Notes under the pieces: generated by a model
Database searches by the model: none
Told to the model about the DNA's origin: nothing
Seen by the model: only the letters and a program-made list of their open reading frames with translations
Assembly (NCBI GenBank): GCA_026982215.1
Contig: JALSHN010000414.1
Span: 1 to 7,272, forward strand
Origin: Gammaproteobacteria bacterium
GTDB taxonomy: Bacteria; Pseudomonadota; Gammaproteobacteria; S012-40
DNA: 7,272 nucleotides
Direction: 5' to 3'
Translations under genes and position numbers: made by a program
Shown here: positions 1-5,753 of the stretch, one piece after another
Layout of the letters: each line of letters starts with the position of its first letter
Position numbering within the stretch: the first letter of the stretch is position 1

Positions 1-1
1 G

Positions 2-517
2 GAGCATCGCGTGATGCGTCTGCTGGGCGAGGCGGGCATCGAACCCTTCACGGCGCTGGATTTCCATGATCCCCTGGCCTTGTTCCAGGCCCATTTCCTG
101 TTGTTTCATCTGCTCTATCGACTGCGAGACCATTTCCACCAGCAGCGCCGCGGTCATCTGGAGATTCATACCCTGGCCATCCGTCTGGGGCCCTATCGCC
201 GTGGCGTGGAGGCGCTGACGGCCGACGATCCCCTGCGGCGCTATTACCTGGATCTGGAGCATCTGCGGGCGGTGGACCGCACGGCGGTGGAGGCCTTGCT
301 GGCGCGTTTCTGGCACCGCCTGGCGGGTCAGGGTGACGAGGAGGCGCGGCGGCGGGCACTGGCGGAGTTGGAGCTCTCGGAGCCGGTGACCTTGGAGGAG
401 ATCCGCCGTCGCTATCGCCAGTTGGCTGCCCGCCATCACCCCGATCGTGGCGGAGACGCCACCCGTATGCAGCGGCTCAATGCCGCCTGGCGGGTGCTGA
501 GTTCCGGGGAGGGCTGA
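2..517 (+). CDS. DnaJ-related protein with C-terminal J domain (5' end outside window)
   Basis: The frame is open to the left edge (codons from base 2). The only in-window start is a GTG at 11, so the true start is probably upstream and this is the last ~170 residues. Numbering from the GTG, residues ~1-75 match my memory of the 'DNA-J related' N-terminal family (PF12339), with the hydrophobic segment LALFQAHFLLFHLLYRLRD at ~22-40. Residues ~125-165 form a short J domain: a helix with IRRRYRQLAARHHPD, the HPD tripeptide at 143-145 (bases 437-445), then GGDATRMQRLNAAWRVL. HPD is the element by which J proteins stimulate Hsp70 (DnaK) ATPase, so a cytoplasmic co-chaperone role is likely. No zinc-finger or G/F region is visible and the client is unknown. 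The last 82 bases overlap the convergent GGDEF-EAL gene. The family call is from recognition, not a search. Confidence 0.85.
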   Translation, partial: EHRVMRLLGEAGIEPFTALDFHDPLALFQAHFLLFHLLYRLRDHFHQQRRGHLEIHTLAIRLGPYRRGVEALTADDPLRRYYLDLEHLRAVDRTAVEALLARFWHRLAGQGDEEARRRALAELELSEPVTLEEIRRRYRQLAARHHPDRGGDATRMQRLNAAWRVLSSGEG

Positions 518-2334
518 CCCTCCGGCGCCCGGCGCGTCGTTTCCGCCGTCATTCCTTCCAGCCAGCGCAGCAGTGCCGCCTTGGGCATCGGCCGGGCGAT
601 GTAATAGCCTTGCAGCACGCTGCAGCCATAGTCGTCCAGCAACCGGGCGACGTTGTCGTTCTCCACGCCTTCGGCCACCAGATCCAATCCCAGGGCCTCG
701 GCCAGGGAAATGGTGGCGCGGACGATGGCGGCGTCGTCACCCTGGGACTCGAGGTTGGTCACGAAGCTGCGGTCGATCTTGATCTCGCCCACCGGCAGGC
801 GGCGCAGGTTTTCCAGTGAGGCATAGCCGGTGCCGAAGTCGTCCAGGGCGATGCGGAAACCTTGGCGGCACAGGGCCTCCAGGGCCTGGCGCGAGCGTTC
901 CGGGTTGGTCATTACCTCGGTCTCGGTGAGTTCGAGGGTGACCTGGGCGGGCTCGATGCGGTGGGCCTTGGCCAGGGCGGTGATGTGCTGGTGGAGGCGG
1001 GGGTCGAGCAGGTCCAGGGCGGAGAGGTTGATGGAGACCTGGAGGGTGTGCCCGCGTTCGGCGAATTCGCGCAGGTCGGCGAAGGCCTGTTTCAGTACCC
1101 AGCGGGTGAGGGGTTTGATCAGCCCGGTGTGTTCCGCCAGACGGATGAAGGTGGCGGGGGCGATGGGGCCGAGACGGGGGTGTTCCCAGCGGGCCAGGGC
1201 CTCGGCCCCCACCAGCCGGCCGCTGCGGATGTCCACCTTGGGTTGGTAGTACAGTTGCAATCCGTCGCTTTCGATGGCCTGGCGCAGATCGGGAATCAGC
1301 GCCAGCCGTTGCCGGTCCCATTGATCCAGCCGTGGGGTGTAGACGACGATCTGTTCTCCGTTGCGCTTGGCGGAGAACATGGCGGTGTCGGCGTGGCGCA
1401 GCAGGGTGGCGCCGTCGCGGCCGTGGTCGGGGTAGAGGGCGATGCCGCAGCTGGCGCTGAGGTAGAAATTTTCCCCATCCACACTCACTGGCTCTTCGAT
1501 GGTGCGGATCAGTTTGTCGGCCACCCGGCGCGCCTGTTCCGCGGCCACCCCGGGGAGGATGATGGCGAATTCATCGCCGCCGATGCGGGCCAGGGTGTCG
1601 GAGCGGCGCAGGGCGCTGCGCAGGCGGTTGGCCAGCTGGGCGATGAGGGCATCGCCCACAGCGTGGCCCAGGGTGTCGTTGATGTCTTTGAAGCGGTCCA
1701 GGTCCAGTAGGCATAGGGCCAGGACGCTTCGTTCCCGTTCGGCCTGCAGGCGGTGTTGTTCCAGCCGGTCTTGCAGCAGTTCGCGGTTGGGCAGGCCGGT
1801 GAGTCGGTCGTGCAGCGCCTGGTGGTGCAGGGCGGCGTCGCTCGCCCGGGCGCGGCTCAGCGTCGTCGCCAGGCGGTGTGTGCCCCACAACCCGAGCAGG
1901 ATCAGGGCGGCGAGGGCGAGCAGGGCGCCGGGGACCTGTTCATGCCACAGGGCGGTGAGGTGGAGGGGGGTGTGGCGTTCGGCGATGATGAGGTCGCCAT
2001 GGACCGGATCGGGTACCCGCACCCACAGGTAGGCTTGATCTTCCCCATGCCACACCCCGCTGTCTCTGCCTCGGGCGGCGGTCTCGGCGAGGCCGGCGGG
2101 CAGTGCCCCGGGCCATTCCCCCACCCGCCACCAATACAACGACGGCGGGGGAACGGGCAGGGGGTGGTATTGGCTCATCTGCTCGGCGATGAGGCGTAAG
2201 TGACGGGCGGCATGATGGCGGTCCAAGGCCTCCAGGGCGGAGAGGAGGCCCCCGCCGAGGCCGGCGGTCACCACGGCGGCGAGGGCCGCGGCGGTGAACC
2301 ACACGCGTAGGCGGACGTTGTCGATGATGTTCAT
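436..2334 (-). CDS. Membrane-anchored GGDEF-EAL protein (c-di-GMP cyclase/phosphodiesterase)
   Basis: Makes and/or degrades the second messenger c-di-GMP at the inner membrane. Numbered from the ATG at 2352: TM helix ~17-40; a periplasmic segment of ~100 residues (~41-138) that I do not recognise; TM helix ~140-162; GGDEF domain ~178-340 with intact GGDEF at 258-262 and an RxxD inhibitory site (R249-D252) exactly five residues before it; EAL domain ~352-600 with EAL at 384-386, N442, the LELTE segment (~473-477), DDFGTGY at 504-510, K525, E561 and Q581. All these look competent for phosphodiesterase activity. I prefer the ATG at 2334 (632 aa), preceded by GGGAGG three bases upstream. The ATG at 2352 (638 aa) is the alternative and has a poorly spaced AAGGGG. 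It is the third gene of an apparent operon, after the nitroreductase. A ~38-residue tail beyond the EAL domain runs antisense into the J-domain gene. Confidence 0.95.
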   Translation of the reverse strand: MNIIDNVRLRVWFTAAALAAVVTAGLGGGLLSALEALDRHHAARHLRLIAEQMSQYHPLPVPPPSLYWWRVGEWPGALPAGLAETAARGRDSGVWHGEDQAYLWVRVPDPVHGDLIIAERHTPLHLTALWHEQVPGALLALAALILLGLWGTHRLATTLSRARASDAALHHQALHDRLTGLPNRELLQDRLEQHRLQAERERSVLALCLLDLDRFKDINDTLGHAVGDALIAQLANRLRSALRRSDTLARIGGDEFAIILPGVAAEQARRVADKLIRTIEEPVSVDGENFYLSASCGIALYPDHGRDGATLLRHADTAMFSAKRNGEQIVVYTPRLDQWDRQRLALIPDLRQAIESDGLQLYYQPKVDIRSGRLVGAEALARWEHPRLGPIAPATFIRLAEHTGLIKPLTRWVLKQAFADLREFAERGHTLQVSINLSALDLLDPRLHQHITALAKAHRIEPAQVTLELTETEVMTNPERSRQALEALCRQGFRIALDDFGTGYASLENLRRLPVGEIKIDRSFVTNLESQGDDAAIVRATISLAEALGLDLVAEGVENDNVARLLDDYGCSVLQGYYIARPMPKAALLRWLEGMTAETTRRAPEGQPSPELSTRQAALSRCIRVASPPRSG

Positions 2335-2385
2335 GAGCCTCCCGCGAGTCATGCCCCTTTTCCATCGGCCCGGGGAGGGGTGTTT

Positions 2386-2985
2386 TCAAGGCCTGGCGGG
2401 GTCGGGGTGTCTCCAGCGGCCGTAATGGACCCGCTCGTCCAGCGGGGCCCGCTGGCGGGGGGCCCGAGCCCGGCGGCGCAGGGGGTCGGGGAGGCCGTCG
2501 GGGTCGGCGGGGTGGCCCACGGCGATGAAGGCCATGGGGGTGACGGTCTCGGGGATGGCGAACAGCTCGCGGCTGCGGTCGAGGTGGAAGCCGCCCATCT
2601 GCCGCGTGGCCAGCCCCAGGGCACAGGCCTGGAGGCTGAGGTTTTCCACGGCGGCACCGGTGTCGTACTGGGCCCAGCGGTTGGGCTGGCCGTCACGGGA
2701 GAGGCGTTCGCTGGCACAGGCGAGGAGTAGCAGCGGGGCGTGTCGAGCCCATTCGCGGTTGCCGGGCAGCAGGCAGTCCAGCGCCTGTTCCCACGCCGGG
2801 CGGTCTCGCAGGCGGTCGCAGACGATGAAGCGCCAGGGTTGGTCGCCGTAGGAGGAGGGGGCCCAGTTGGCGGCCTCCAGCAGCAGTTCCAGTTGGGCCT
2901 CGGTGACCGGCCGTTCGGGATCGTAGGCCAGGGCGCTGTGGCGTTGGCGTAACAAGGGGTGGAGGTCGGGATGGGGTTCGGACAT
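2386..2985 (-). CDS. Nitroreductase-family FMN oxidoreductase
   Basis: A 199-residue protein of the nitroreductase fold, which binds FMN and transfers hydride from NAD(P)H to nitro compounds, quinones or enone-type substrates. Its real substrate is unknown. Visible family features are the N-terminal basic segment RQRHSALAY (~13-21) where family members carry RRSxRxF for FMN phosphate contact; WAPSSYGDQPWRFIV (41-55), the classic 'APS..N/DQPW' flavin-binding region; and GLATRQMGGF followed by FAIPETVTPMAFIAVGHP (~124-159), the C-terminal glycine/proline segment typical of the family. Length is normal. The ATG at 2985 lies only five bases after the stop codon of the EgtB-like gene (2991), with just a weak GAAGA upstream, so translational coupling is likely. 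No membrane or export signal is seen. Either an isolated detoxifying nitroreductase or an enzyme acting on a product of the upstream gene would fit. Confidence 0.92.
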   Translation of the reverse strand: MSEPHPDLHPLLRQRHSALAYDPERPVTEAQLELLLEAANWAPSSYGDQPWRFIVCDRLRDRPAWEQALDCLLPGNREWARHAPLLLLACASERLSRDGQPNRWAQYDTGAAVENLSLQACALGLATRQMGGFHLDRSRELFAIPETVTPMAFIAVGHPADPDGLPDPLRRRARAPRQRAPLDERVHYGRWRHPDPARP

Positions 2986-2990
2986 GGTCT

Positions 2991-4214
2991 TCAGTGGGCG
3001 TCGCGGGCCAGGCGCAGGCCGGTGAAACGGCGTCGCTGGTGGACCGGGGCATGTTCGCGGACGGTGAGGCGGAAGGCGGCCCGGGGGGTGATGCAGGCGC
3101 CGCCGCGCAGGACCGCTTCGTTAGGGGGGAAGCGGCCGTCGAATTCGGCGGTGGTCACTGCCGGAGGGCGGTGGCCGGGGTAGGGGGCGTAGGGGCTGCG
3201 GGTCCACTGCCACAGGGTGCCGAAGAAACCGTCGCCGCTGGTCTGGGGGAGGAAGGGACCGGTGGCGCGGAATGGCCCTTGGAGGGGGCGTTGGGCGGCG
3301 ATGGCTTCCCATTCGACCTCGTCGGGGAGTCGGGCCCCGGCCCAGCGGGCGTAGGCGTCGGCCTCGTAGTAGGAGAGGTGGCTCACCGGGGCGGCGGGGT
3401 CCAGGGGCAGCAGGCCATGGAGGGTCATGACCCACCAGCGCTCGTCGAGCCGGAACCAGTGGCCGGGGTGGCGCCAGTCGTGACGGCGGGCGTGGCGCCA
3501 GCCCTCGGGGAGCCACAGTTCGGGGCGACGATAGCCTCCGTCTTCGATGAATTGTAGGTATTCGCCGTTGTTGACCAGCCGGTCGGCCAGTTGGAAGGGG
3601 GGCAGCCAACGGCGGTGGCGCGGGCGTTCGTCCTCGAAGGCGAAGCCGTCACCGTCGTGGCCGATCCAGACCTCGCCGCCGGGGTGCCGGATCCAGCCGG
3701 GGGCGGTGGTTTCAGGGCCTCTGGTGGGGCGGGGCGCCTCGCGGTAGGCGGGGTGGAAGGGGTCGGCCAGGTAGAGTTGCAGCACGTCTTCCAGCAGAGT
3801 CTCCTGGTGGCGCAGTTCGTGGTGCAGGGCCCGTTCGGCCAGGGCGAGGATCTGGGGTTGGCGGCTGGGTTCGTCCGAGGCCAGCAGTTCCATCAGTGCG
3901 GCGTCCACCCGTTGGCGATAGGCGCGGATGGCGTCTTCGTCGGGGCGGGGGGCAGGAGGGCTAGGCCGGGCGAAACGCTCATCGTACAGAGGGTGCCCCA
4001 CCAGCGGGCCCTCGCTGAAGGGACGCAGCAGGTAGTGTTCGATGAACCAAGTGGTGTGTCCCAGATGCCACAGGGCGCCGCTGAGGAGACGGTCGGCGCT
4101 GGAGAGGGGGGTGACGAGGGCGAGGCTGTCGGCCCGGGCTTGGCGCAGTGCCCGGCTCAGGGTGGTGGGGTCGAGCCGTTCGAGCAGGGTGTCTTGGTCG
4201 TCCATGGCGGGCAT
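2991..4214 (-). CDS. EgtB-like non-heme iron sulfoxide synthase (DinB_2 + FGE-sulfatase domains), divergent C-terminus
   Basis: 407 residues with the two-domain architecture of ergothioneine-pathway EgtB, which uses O2 and Fe(II) to join hercynine to a thiol. The DinB-like helical domain (~16-158) carries the three presumed iron ligands: H53 in LWHLGHTTWF, and H132 and H136 in HELRHQE (HX3HXE). The FGE-sulfatase domain (~175-404) has PGGEVWIGHDGDGFAFEDE, LADRLVNNGEYLQFIEDGGY, VSHLSYYEADAYARWAGARL and VLRGGACITPR, all strongly EgtB-like. Oddities: the segment that in EgtB usually reads R-x-TYRNFFPP-x-x-RWQFSG is here RLTVREHAPVHQRRRFTG, and no egtD (histidine methyltransferase) lies beside it. 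The thiol or acceptor may therefore differ (ergothioneine, selenoneine-like or other), so I give no gene symbol. The ATG at 4214 has a weak GAG; ATG 4205 is possible. It lies 19 bases after the csp terminator and heads the operon with the nitroreductase. Confidence 0.9.
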   Translation of the reverse strand: MPAMDDQDTLLERLDPTTLSRALRQARADSLALVTPLSSADRLLSGALWHLGHTTWFIEHYLLRPFSEGPLVGHPLYDERFARPSPPAPRPDEDAIRAYRQRVDAALMELLASDEPSRQPQILALAERALHHELRHQETLLEDVLQLYLADPFHPAYREAPRPTRGPETTAPGWIRHPGGEVWIGHDGDGFAFEDERPRHRRWLPPFQLADRLVNNGEYLQFIEDGGYRRPELWLPEGWRHARRHDWRHPGHWFRLDERWWVMTLHGLLPLDPAAPVSHLSYYEADAYARWAGARLPDEVEWEAIAAQRPLQGPFRATGPFLPQTSGDGFFGTLWQWTRSPYAPYPGHRPPAVTTAEFDGRFPPNEAVLRGGACITPRAAFRLTVREHAPVHQRRRFTGLRLARDAH

Positions 4215-4233
4215 TCTAACTCGGGACGGGCAT

Positions 4234-4263
4234 AAAAAAACCCCGCTCCCCAGGGGAGCGGGG
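4234..4263 (-). terminator. Strong intrinsic terminator of the cold-shock gene
   Basis: On the minus strand, an 11-base arm (4253-4263) pairs perfectly with 4241-4251 around a one-base centre (in practice a 10-bp stem with a 3-nt loop). Seven U residues follow directly (4240-4234). It starts 20 bases after the csp stop and ends 19 bases before the EgtB-like ATG, so it separates the two genes and may attenuate read-through into the downstream operon. Confidence 0.93.
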
Positions 4264-4283
4264 CGGATCGAGCCGGTGTTCGA

Positions 4284-4490
4284 TCAGTTGACCACGCTCA
4301 CCTTGGCGGCCTGCAGGCCCTTGGGGCCGCGTTCCACCTCGAAGCTCACCGTCTGGCCTTCGCTGAGGGTGCGGAAACCGGAGCCCTCGATGGCGGAGAA
4401 GTGGACGAAGACGTCGTCTCCACCGTCTTCAGGGGAGATGAAGCCGTAGCCCTTGGAATCGTTGAACCACTTGACGGTACCCTTAGCCAT
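4284..4490 (-). CDS. CspA-family cold-shock / RNA chaperone protein
   Basis: A 68-residue single cold-shock domain, full family length. RNP1 is KGYGFISP at 13-20 and RNP2 is VFVHFSAI at 27-34, with the aromatic nucleic-acid-binding residues (W8, F9, Y15, F17, F28, H30, F31) in place. The end GPKGLQAAKVSVVN is typical. Such proteins bind single-stranded RNA/DNA, melt secondary structure and act in cold adaptation or general translation/antitermination; which Csp paralogue this is cannot be told from one copy. An AGAGG sits nine bases before the ATG. The gene is monocistronic by design, with its own promoter (4595-4624), a leader of ~98 nt and a strong terminator. The long leader suggests post-transcriptional (temperature-dependent) control as in E. 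coli cspA, but cold induction itself is inference. Confidence 0.97.
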   Translation of the reverse strand: MAKGTVKWFNDSKGYGFISPEDGGDDVFVHFSAIEGSGFRTLSEGQTVSFEVERGPKGLQAAKVSVVN

Positions 4491-4588
4491 GTTGCGTAAC
4501 CTCTGAAAAAAATATGGATCATCCTTGCGCGGGGCATGCCTCCCGAAAAGCGGCTCACACGATTCGCGGGCCTGCCATGCCGTAGCGC
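4491..4588 (-). promoter_or_regulatory. Long 5' leader of the cold-shock gene (candidate thermosensing UTR)
   Basis: If transcription starts 6-8 bases after the -10 at 4595-4600, the csp mRNA has a leader of about 98 nt. It holds an 8-bp palindrome GGCATGCC (4533-4540) in a GC-rich context and a run of seven U residues (4506-4512) immediately before the AGAGG ribosome site. Long leaders are typical of cold-regulated csp genes. I did not fold it, and the start site is predicted rather than known. Confidence 0.5.
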
Positions 4589-4594
4589 CCCCCG

Positions 4595-4624
4595 AATATA
4601 GTCGGACTCTTTCCGGGGTGGCAA
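4595..4624 (-). promoter_or_regulatory. Sigma70-type promoter of the cold-shock gene
   Basis: Read on the minus strand: -35 TTGCCA (plus-strand 4619-4624; 5 of 6 to consensus), 18-base spacer, -10 TATATT (plus-strand 4595-4600; 5 of 6 to consensus). It lies directly after the Rieske gene stop (4641) and points at csp. This is the best promoter match in the window. Confidence 0.75.
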
Positions 4625-4625
4625 G

Positions 4626-4650
4626 AAAAATTCGTCGTCTTCAGCCGACG
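4626..4650 (-). terminator. Possible weak terminator after the Rieske gene
   Basis: On the minus strand CGTCG (4650-4646) can pair with CGACG (4637-4633) around an 8-nt loop that contains the Rieske stop codon, followed by AATTTTT. The stem is only 5 bp and its end abuts the csp -35 element, so termination is probably partial at best and may not occur. Confidence 0.3.
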
Positions 4651-4991
4651 TCCACCCAGATGGTGCCGTCTTCCACTTTCACCGGATAGGTCTCCAGGGG
4701 TCTGGGCTTGCGGACCAGGTTCACCAGCTGGATGCCCGGGGGGAAGTCGGCCCACTGGCAGACACGGCCGTCCTTGGGGTCGAAGCGGGCATGGTGGAAC
4801 TTGCAGCGCAGTTCGCCCTCGGGGGTGAGTTCACCCTTGTCCAGCGGCAGGCCCATGTGGGGACAGCGGGGGGTGGTGGCATAGATGCCGTCGTCGCGCC
4901 GCACCAGCAGGATCTTGCGGCCGTCGATCTCGACGGTGCGCAGGGTGCCCGGGGGGAGTTCGTTCTCGTTCAGGGCCGGTCGGTAGGGCAT
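4641..4991 (-). CDS. Rieske [2Fe-2S] ferredoxin-like small protein
   Basis: A 116-residue stand-alone Rieske domain, most like the small NirD/ferredoxin-type Rieske proteins that pass electrons in the cytoplasm. The cluster ligands are all present: C43-P-H45 and C63-K-F-H66, separated by 17 residues (CXH-X17-CXXH). No signal peptide or TM helix is visible, which argues against the bc1 Rieske subunit. I chose the ATG at 4991 because AAGGA sits eight bases upstream. An in-frame ATG at 5027 would add 12 residues but has no ribosome site. It lies 54 bases downstream of the membrane-protein gene on the same strand and may share its transcript. The redox partner is not identifiable; no oxygenase, nitrite reductase or ferredoxin reductase is in view. 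Confidence 0.93.
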   Translation of the reverse strand: MPYRPALNENELPPGTLRTVEIDGRKILLVRRDDGIYATTPRCPHMGLPLDKGELTPEGELRCKFHHARFDPKDGRVCQWADFPPGIQLVNLVRKPRPLETYPVKVEDGTIWVDVG

Positions 4992-4999
4992 GTCTCGCT

Positions 5000-5004
5000 T
5001 CCTT
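5000..5004 (-). promoter_or_regulatory. Ribosome binding site that fixes the Rieske start
   Basis: AAGGA on the minus strand, eight bases before the ATG at 4991. The upstream in-frame ATG at 5027 has no comparable site, so this element decides the start. Confidence 0.75.
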
Positions 5005-5045
5005 GGGTGAGTGGGGTGCGCAGGCATTGTGGCAAAGCGCGGGGT

Positions 5046-5657
5046 TCAGTCAAGACGCCGGGCGATGAGGCCGGTGGGGCTGAGGTGGATCCGGTAGCGG
5101 GCGCCGTCTTCGAGGTCCATGTAGGCGCTGCTGCCGTAGCGGGTGTCGGCCCAGGGGAGTTTTTCCAGCGGCAGGCGGAGCCAGGCGGGGAGGGTGGCGG
5201 TGGGGTTGAGGGGGTGGATCGAGCGGGGAGCGTGGGCCTCCAGCCGGGGGTCGCGGTAGCGGCCGGAGAGGCGGTCGAGGCGGTAGCGGGCTTCCAGGCC
5301 CAGCAGCCGCGCTGGCCCGCGCCATACCAGTACTTGGGCGTCCAGGCGCCATTGGTCGCCGTGGAGGGTGAACAGGCGCAGGTGCTGGCCGTCGTCCAGC
5401 AGTACACGGTAGCGGCGCGGGGCCAGTTCCCAGACTTGGAGTTCGGCCACGGGGCGTTCGTGGGTGAGGCGTTGGTAGAGTTGGATTTGCCCGGCCAGCA
5501 GTAACGCCAGGATGCCGCTGAGGGCGAGCAGGGTGCCGGGACCGAGCCAGAGGGTGGCTCGCAGGGGCCGGTGTCGCCGCAGCGCCCGGGCGCCGAGGAA
5601 TAGGGGAGGGAGGGCGCCGAGGAGCAGGGTGGTGCCGAGGAGGGGCAGGGGGATCAT
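5046..5657 (-). CDS. Conserved two-helix membrane protein of unknown function
   Basis: 203 residues from the ATG at 5657. Two hydrophobic segments (~3-23 and ~36-58) flank a short basic loop (RALRRHRPLR), followed by a ~145-residue soluble domain. That domain has many short strand-like stretches and the recognisable segments LYQRLTHERPVAEL, GDQWRLDAQVLVWRG, LEARYRLDRLSGRYRD, DTRYGSSAYMDLEDGARY and LSPTGLIAR. I recall similar proteins in gammaproteobacteria, sometimes labelled 'multidrug transporter/efflux' without evidence; with only two helices it is not itself a transporter. By the positive-inside rule the soluble domain is probably periplasmic. The frame stays open upstream to 6041, but that part is antisense to the DUF2934 gene and reads as low-complexity shadow. 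The chosen ATG has no clear Shine-Dalgarno, so the start is only moderately sure. It is followed 54 bases later by the Rieske gene. Confidence 0.8.
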   Translation of the reverse strand: MIPLPLLGTTLLLGALPPLFLGARALRRHRPLRATLWLGPGTLLALSGILALLLAGQIQLYQRLTHERPVAELQVWELAPRRYRVLLDDGQHLRLFTLHGDQWRLDAQVLVWRGPARLLGLEARYRLDRLSGRYRDPRLEAHAPRSIHPLNPTATLPAWLRLPLEKLPWADTRYGSSAYMDLEDGARYRIHLSPTGLIARRLD

Positions 5658-5691
5658 GTGTTGGCTGGGCCGTTGCTGGCAGTGCGCCGGG

Positions 5692-5697
5692 TATGAT
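5692..5697 (+). promoter_or_regulatory. Possible -10 element for the DUF2934 gene
   Basis: TATGAT (5 of 6 to TATAAT) lies in the 96-base divergent gap. No good -35 is found at the right spacing (the best placed hexamer, at 5669-5674, is GCCGTT). It is a tentative call from position and AT content. Confidence 0.3.
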
Positions 5698-5741
5698 CTA
5701 TGCTTGCTGTGCCTCTTCGGGGGTATTCCACCGCGGCACGC

Positions 5742-5747
5742 AAGGAG
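5742..5747 (+). promoter_or_regulatory. Ribosome binding site that fixes the DUF2934 start
   Basis: AAGGAG, six bases before the ATG at 5754, is close to ideal. It rules out the in-frame upstream ATG at 5700, which would make this sequence coding. Confidence 0.85.
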
Positions 5748-5753
5748 CATGTC

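Noticed and set aside
862..1710. Long plus-strand open frame (282 codons) antisense to the GGDEF-EAL gene
   Set aside because: Gly/Val/Gln-rich translation with no domain pattern. It is the expected by-product of GC-rich coding on the other strand, where all GGDEF/EAL motifs are intact.
3942..3970. G-quadruplex-type pattern (four G-runs of three or more with loops of 1, 5 and 7) on the plus strand
   Set aside because: It falls in the codons of a Pro-rich linker of the EgtB-like protein. Such patterns are expected by chance in sequence this G-rich.
3591..4235. Plus-strand open frame (214 codons) antisense to the EgtB-like gene
   Set aside because: Low-complexity G/V/Q-rich translation, no ribosome site, and it lies fully over well-conserved EgtB-type coding sequence and the terminator.
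4791..5504. Plus-strand open frame (237 codons) across the Rieske and membrane-protein genes
   Set aside because: It crosses two convincing minus-strand genes and their intergenic region, and has no recognisable fold.
5652..5699. Inverted GATCAT / ATGATC pair in the divergent intergenic region
   Set aside because: Only six bases per arm, 36 bases apart, and one arm overlaps the membrane-protein start codon. Too weak to call an operator.
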